From contig JBFMBX010000001.1 of the NCBI GenBank assembly GCA_040754815.1, forward strand, positions 248,001 through 312,000: a DNA stretch of 64,000 nucleotides, written 5' to 3'. The notes under the pieces are model-generated. The model was not told where the DNA came from. It saw only the letters and a list, made by a program, of their open reading frames with translations, and searched no databases. Shown here in pieces: positions 61,581 to 64,000 of the stretch; position 1 is the first letter of the stretch, and each line of letters begins with the position of its first letter. Source of the stretch: Bellilinea sp040754815. Its GTDB lineage: Bacteria; Chloroflexota; Anaerolineae; Anaerolineales; Anaerolineaceae. Both the position numbers and the translations under genes were made by a program.

Positions 61581-61600
61581 ATATATCATATATGATATAT
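61581..61600. promoter_or_regulatory. 20-bp perfect palindrome (operator) over the operon start site
   Basis: ATATATCATA is followed directly by its exact reverse complement TATGATATAT. On the minus strand the predicted transcription start (about 61596) falls inside it, so a bound dimer would block initiation. The regulator is not recognisable in the window. Confidence 0.8.
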
Positions 61601-61602
61601 CA

Positions 61603-61631
61603 ATTATATAACCGCCTCATCTGAAGGTCAA
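61603..61631 (-). promoter_or_regulatory. Sigma-70-type promoter of the SelA-like/B12 operon
   Basis: TTGACC (61631-61626), 17 bases, TATAAT (61608-61603). One mismatch to consensus in the -35 and none in the -10. The leader to the ATG at 61557 would be about 40 bases and includes AGGAG. Confidence 0.8.
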
Positions 61632-61691
61632 GTAACCGGATTGATAATAACCATTCTTCGTTAGTTTACGAGCCGGCAACACCCCCGGCTT

Positions 61692-62618
61692 TCACCCCCG
61701 CCACCGCCGGCCTTGATCCAGCCTGTTTAAACCAAGACGGTGAGCCAGTTCGACAACTTGTTGATATTCCTGCGACGTGATTGGGCGGTTCAGTTCCGGG
61801 TAAGCACTTGACCGATAGGCTGGATAATACTGATCCATCAAATTAAGATAAACGTTCTTTGATATTTCCTCAACCAGAAATTGCAGTACCTTTTCACTGC
61901 CGGCCAGTTGATTGGGCAGTACCAGATGCCGCACCAGCACGCCACGTTGAGCAATACCCCGTTCATCCACCTGCAAGTCGCCCACCTGTCGGTGCATCTC
62001 ACGCACCGCTGCGCGGTTCACCGCTACATAGTTCGGCACTTTTGAATAACGCCGGGCGGTTTCATCATCCCCGTATTTCATATCCGGCATGTAAATATCC
62101 ACCACCCCATCGAGCAGCGCCAGCATTTCCAGCGAATCATAACCTCCGCTGTTATACACCAGCGGTAAACGCAATCCTGCCTTTGCCGCAATGAACACTG
62201 CGGCAATGATTTGCGGCACAACATGGGTTGGGGATACGAGATTGATATTGTGACAACCCGTCTGCTGTAAAGTCAGCATGATTTCCGCCAGTTCTTCTGG
62301 CTCAACTTCACTCCCCTCCCCCATCTGGCTGATTTCAAAATTCTGGCAAAAGACACAGCGTAAATTGCAGCGCGCAAAGAAAATCGTGCCAGAACCGCCC
62401 CAGCCGCGCAGCGGCTTTTCCTCTCCTAAATGAGCACCAAAACTGCTCACCTGCGCTTTTAATCCCGTTTTACAAACCCCCGTTTGCCCTTCAAGCCGAT
62501 TGACCCCGCACTTCAACGGGCAAACATCACAGGCTTGCAGGTGTACATAAGCCTGTTCGATGCGCTGTTTAAACTCACCGCTTTCCAGCAGGAACAGGTA
62601 GGCAGGTTTAAAACCCAT
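61692..62618 (-). CDS. Radical SAM protein, PflX/activase-like
   Basis: A 308-residue radical SAM protein. The cluster motif is C-N-L-R-C-V-F-C-Q near residue 85, preceded by FFAR; upstream, ACDVCPLKCGVNRLEGQTGVCKTG carries four further Cys that could bind a second cluster. DIYMPDMKYGDDETARRYSKVPNY near 190 is typical of the PflX (putative pyruvate-formate-lyase activating) group. The start at MGFKPAYLF (62618) has GAGGG 7 bases upstream, better than 62651. No glycyl-radical enzyme is next to it. It is upstream of the B12 operon but separated by that operon's promoter. Confidence 0.85.
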   Translation of the reverse strand: MGFKPAYLFLLESGEFKQRIEQAYVHLQACDVCPLKCGVNRLEGQTGVCKTGLKAQVSSFGAHLGEEKPLRGWGGSGTIFFARCNLRCVFCQNFEISQMGEGSEVEPEELAEIMLTLQQTGCHNINLVSPTHVVPQIIAAVFIAAKAGLRLPLVYNSGGYDSLEMLALLDGVVDIYMPDMKYGDDETARRYSKVPNYVAVNRAAVREMHRQVGDLQVDERGIAQRGVLVRHLVLPNQLAGSEKVLQFLVEEISKNVYLNLMDQYYPAYRSSAYPELNRPITSQEYQQVVELAHRLGLNRLDQGRRWRG

Positions 62619-62753
62619 CTTAAAGCCCTCATTTTCATTATAAACAAACATAGCCGGTTAAAAATAGCGCTGAAAATCCCTGTAAACCCGTTTTTTCTCA
62701 ATACTTAAAGATTTTTCAACGATTTTTTTGATTGTTATGATTAACCAGTAGCA

Positions 62754-62780
62754 TTGCACAAAATTCAGGTATGTTATAAT
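62754..62780 (+). promoter_or_regulatory. Extended -10 promoter predicting a leaderless mRNA
   Basis: TTGCAC (62754-62759), 15 bases, then TGT-TATAAT with the -10 at 62775-62780. The -10 ends 6 bases before the ATG at 62787 and there is no ribosome site. Confidence 0.65.
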
Positions 62781-62786
62781 GATTGC

Positions 62787-63254
62787 ATGACCGTAGAGCC
62801 TCAACCCACCAGCACCGAATCCTCCCCACTGCCCTCCAACGCTCTGCCGGAGAAATCATCCGCCCAGCCAAGCGCAGAAAACCGGCAGGCAGCCGGCCTC
62901 ATCGCAGCCGTTGTGGTGGTCGTATTGTTACTCATCGGTGGCATTGTTTTGCTGGCGCTTGCTCCGGAAAGTACCACCGCAAAGGTGCGCGATATTTTCA
63001 TCATCGTGATGGCATTGGAATCGCTGGTACTGGGTGTGGCGGTGATCGTGCTGATCGTTCAGATTGCCACACTGATCAATCTGCTGCAAAATGAGATCAA
63101 ACCCATTCTGGATTCCACCAACGAAACGGTCAGCCACCTGCGCGGTACCACTCAATTTCTCAGCAACAATCTGGTTGAACCGGTGCTGAAACTGAATGAA
63201 TACCTTGCAGGGTTAAAAAAATTTTTTGACTTCATCCGCCCGGATCGGCGGTGA
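62787..63254 (+). CDS. Small two-helix membrane protein
   Basis: A 155-residue protein. An N-terminal Ser/Pro-rich segment of about 35 residues is followed by two hydrophobic helices (AAGLIAAVVVVVLLLIGGIVLLAL and IFIIVMALESLVLGVAVIVLIVQIATLI) and a charged helical tail (LQNEIKPILDSTNETVSHLRGTTQFLSNNLVEPVLKLNEYLAGLKKFF) like DUF948/YtxG proteins. The ORF opens at 62754, but the promoter at 62775-62780 lies inside that extension, so the start is placed at 62787. With the YtxH-like gene 56 bases on it resembles the ytxG-ytxH pairing of stress proteins; function unknown. Confidence 0.75.
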   Translation: MTVEPQPTSTESSPLPSNALPEKSSAQPSAENRQAAGLIAAVVVVVLLLIGGIVLLALAPESTTAKVRDIFIIVMALESLVLGVAVIVLIVQIATLINLLQNEIKPILDSTNETVSHLRGTTQFLSNNLVEPVLKLNEYLAGLKKFFDFIRPDRR

Positions 63255-63310
63255 ACGGGTAAATTTTTTACCCAATTCTCTCATTTACATGCCAAGGAAA
63301 GGAGATTGAG

Positions 63311-63676
63311 ATGTCTGAACGAGATGATTTTGGAGCCTTCCTGATCGGTTTTATCATTGGAGGGTTAACCGGTGCAATAACTGCGCTTTTGCTTGCCCCG
63401 CAATCCGGTGAGGAGACCCGCGAGGTGATTAAAGAACGCGCCATTGAGCTGCGGGACAAAGCCTCGGAAACGGTCAGTTCCACCTATGCAGAAGCCGAAA
63501 AAGCCGCCAGCGAAGCCCTGCGGCGTGCCGAGGAATTGTTTGAAAAAGCCAAAAAGTCCGCTGAGGAGTTGCAGCAAAAGGGCTCCACTCTGCTTGAAGA
63601 GCAGAAATCCAAATTGAGTAAAACCGCTTCCAAAGCCGGCGATACGGCCAAAGATATCAGCGAAAACCTTTCGTAA
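63311..63676 (+). CDS. YtxH-domain protein
   Basis: A 121-residue protein: a short hydrophobic N-terminus (FGAFLIGFIIGGLTGAITALLLAPQSGEETREVIKERA, the YtxH hallmark) followed by a long charged coiled coil (AEAEKAASEALRRAEELFEKAKKSAEELQQK). It is anchored at the membrane with an apolipoprotein-like helix in the cytosol. GGAGATTGAG precedes the ATG. It follows the two-helix membrane protein and ends at a clear terminator. Confidence 0.88.
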   Translation: MSERDDFGAFLIGFIIGGLTGAITALLLAPQSGEETREVIKERAIELRDKASETVSSTYAEAEKAASEALRRAEELFEKAKKSAEELQQKGSTLLEEQKSKLSKTASKAGDTAKDISENLS

Positions 63677-63684
63677 GTTTCACA

Positions 63685-63728
63685 ATCAAATCAGGCAGCC
63701 GGTTCAAAAAATCGGCTGCCTTTTGATT
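63685..63728. terminator. Bidirectional terminator between ytxH-like gene and nnrD
   Basis: AGGCAGCCG pairs with CGGCTGCCT around a loop of about 11 bases, with TTTTGATT on the plus side and an outer AATCAAA on the other side. It can end the plus-strand gene and also the converging nnrD transcript, whose stop overlaps its edge. Confidence 0.8.
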
Positions 63729-64000
63729 CATTCTGCAATTACCCACACGGGCTGAAGCCAATTATCTTCCTTCAAAACACGCGTCAAAACCTCCGGAACA
63801 GCGCGAAGGATATCCCCCGCCAGCACCGAGGCGGACTGACCCATGCGACGCTCGGCTTCCAAACCGGCCAGCGCATGAAGATAAGCCCCCGCCACAGCCG
63901 CAGGGAACGCCGCAATGCCCTGCGCCATGAAGCCGGCAATCAAACCGGCCAGCACATCCCCGCTGCCCGCCCTTGCCAGCGCAGCAGAGGCAACCGGGAT
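63728..64000 (-). CDS. nnrD: ADP-dependent NAD(P)H-hydrate dehydratase, C-terminal end (cut by window edge)
   Basis: The last 90 residues of a ribokinase-fold YjeF C-terminal-domain protein, which repairs damaged NADH or NADPH hydrates. ARAGSGDVLAGLIAGFMAQG contains the conserved GSGD catalytic/phosphate motif; AYLHALAGLEAERRMGQSASVLAGDILRAVPEVL is the usual C-terminal helix pair. The reading frame is open from position 64000 to the TGA at 63728, so the true start and any NnrE epimerase domain lie outside the window. The N-terminal boundary given is only the window edge. Confidence 0.88.
   Translation of the reverse strand: MPVASAALARAGSGDVLAGLIAGFMAQGIAAFPAAVAGAYLHALAGLEAERRMGQSASVLAGDILRAVPEVLTRVLKEDNWLQPVWVIAE

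Noticed and set aside
1..64000. tRNA, rRNA, insertion sequences, prophage or CRISPR
   Set aside because: No T-loop-like GGTTCRANYC with matching acceptor ends, no transposase or integrase ORF, and no regularly spaced direct repeats were found by eye.

Overview
The window reads as ordinary, gene-dense chromosome from an anaerobic bacterium, most likely a member of the Chloroflexota close to the Anaerolineae. This assignment is an inference from the gene mix: pyruvate phosphate dikinase, SelB, a split methylmalonyl-CoA mutase, a RodZ-like protein with two HTH domains, Thr/Pro-rich lipoprotein linkers and bL31 with a long tail. I see no rRNA, tRNA, CRISPR array, insertion sequence, prophage or replication origin.

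Layout. 1-2373: pyruvate phosphate dikinase (cut by the window edge), a receiver-only response regulator and a small zinc-ribbon protein. 2381-11170, all minus strand: alpha/beta hydrolase, CCA-adding enzyme, hypoxanthine phosphoribosyltransferase, thymidine kinase, ribosomal proteins bL31 (fused to an RNA-polymerase-alpha-CTD-like domain), bL27 and bL21, a YhfC-type membrane protease, SelB and a long coiled-coil protein. 11251-14821: three overlapping membrane genes related to the proton-pumping arm of complex I, with no electron-input subunits nearby. 14824-34194: a catabolic block for purines and ureides, holding dihydropyrimidinase, a BMP-type nucleoside ABC importer, carbamate kinase, two different carbamoyltransferases, a GntR regulator, adenine deaminase, 8-oxoguanine deaminase and FolD, interleaved with two fold-type-II PLP enzymes and a glycosyltransferase. 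The plausible logic is uptake of nucleosides or bases, deamination, ring opening, carbamoyl transfer to carbamoyl phosphate and ATP formation by carbamate kinase, with one-carbon units passing through FolD.

34403-55757: mostly housekeeping and envelope genes, including UDP-glucose dehydrogenase, a solitary DNA methyltransferase, a slipin with an OMPDC-fold enzyme, UvrA, an MFS transporter, methylmalonyl-CoA epimerase and mutase, a CPA2 antiporter followed by a PII-like protein, bL9, the RodZ-like protein, RimO, a GT39-like enzyme, CopD, a TPR protein, MurJ and a ZIP transporter. 55810-64000: an RsmI-like methylase, then the most unusual locus, a five-gene minus-strand operon (56487-61557). 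It encodes a SelA-like PLP enzyme, a small protein, a cobalamin-binding/TIM-barrel protein, a P-loop protein resembling aminomutase reactivases and an unknown protein. Its near-consensus promoter has a 20-bp perfect palindrome over the predicted start of transcription. A radical SAM protein, two small membrane-associated proteins and the end of NAD(P)H-hydrate dehydratase close the window.

Two sequence habits recur. Several genes have a TATAAT box only 6-7 bases before the start codon, which predicts leaderless transcripts, and many operon ends carry long perfect hairpins without a U-tract. Coordinates of short sites were counted by eye and could be off by a base.
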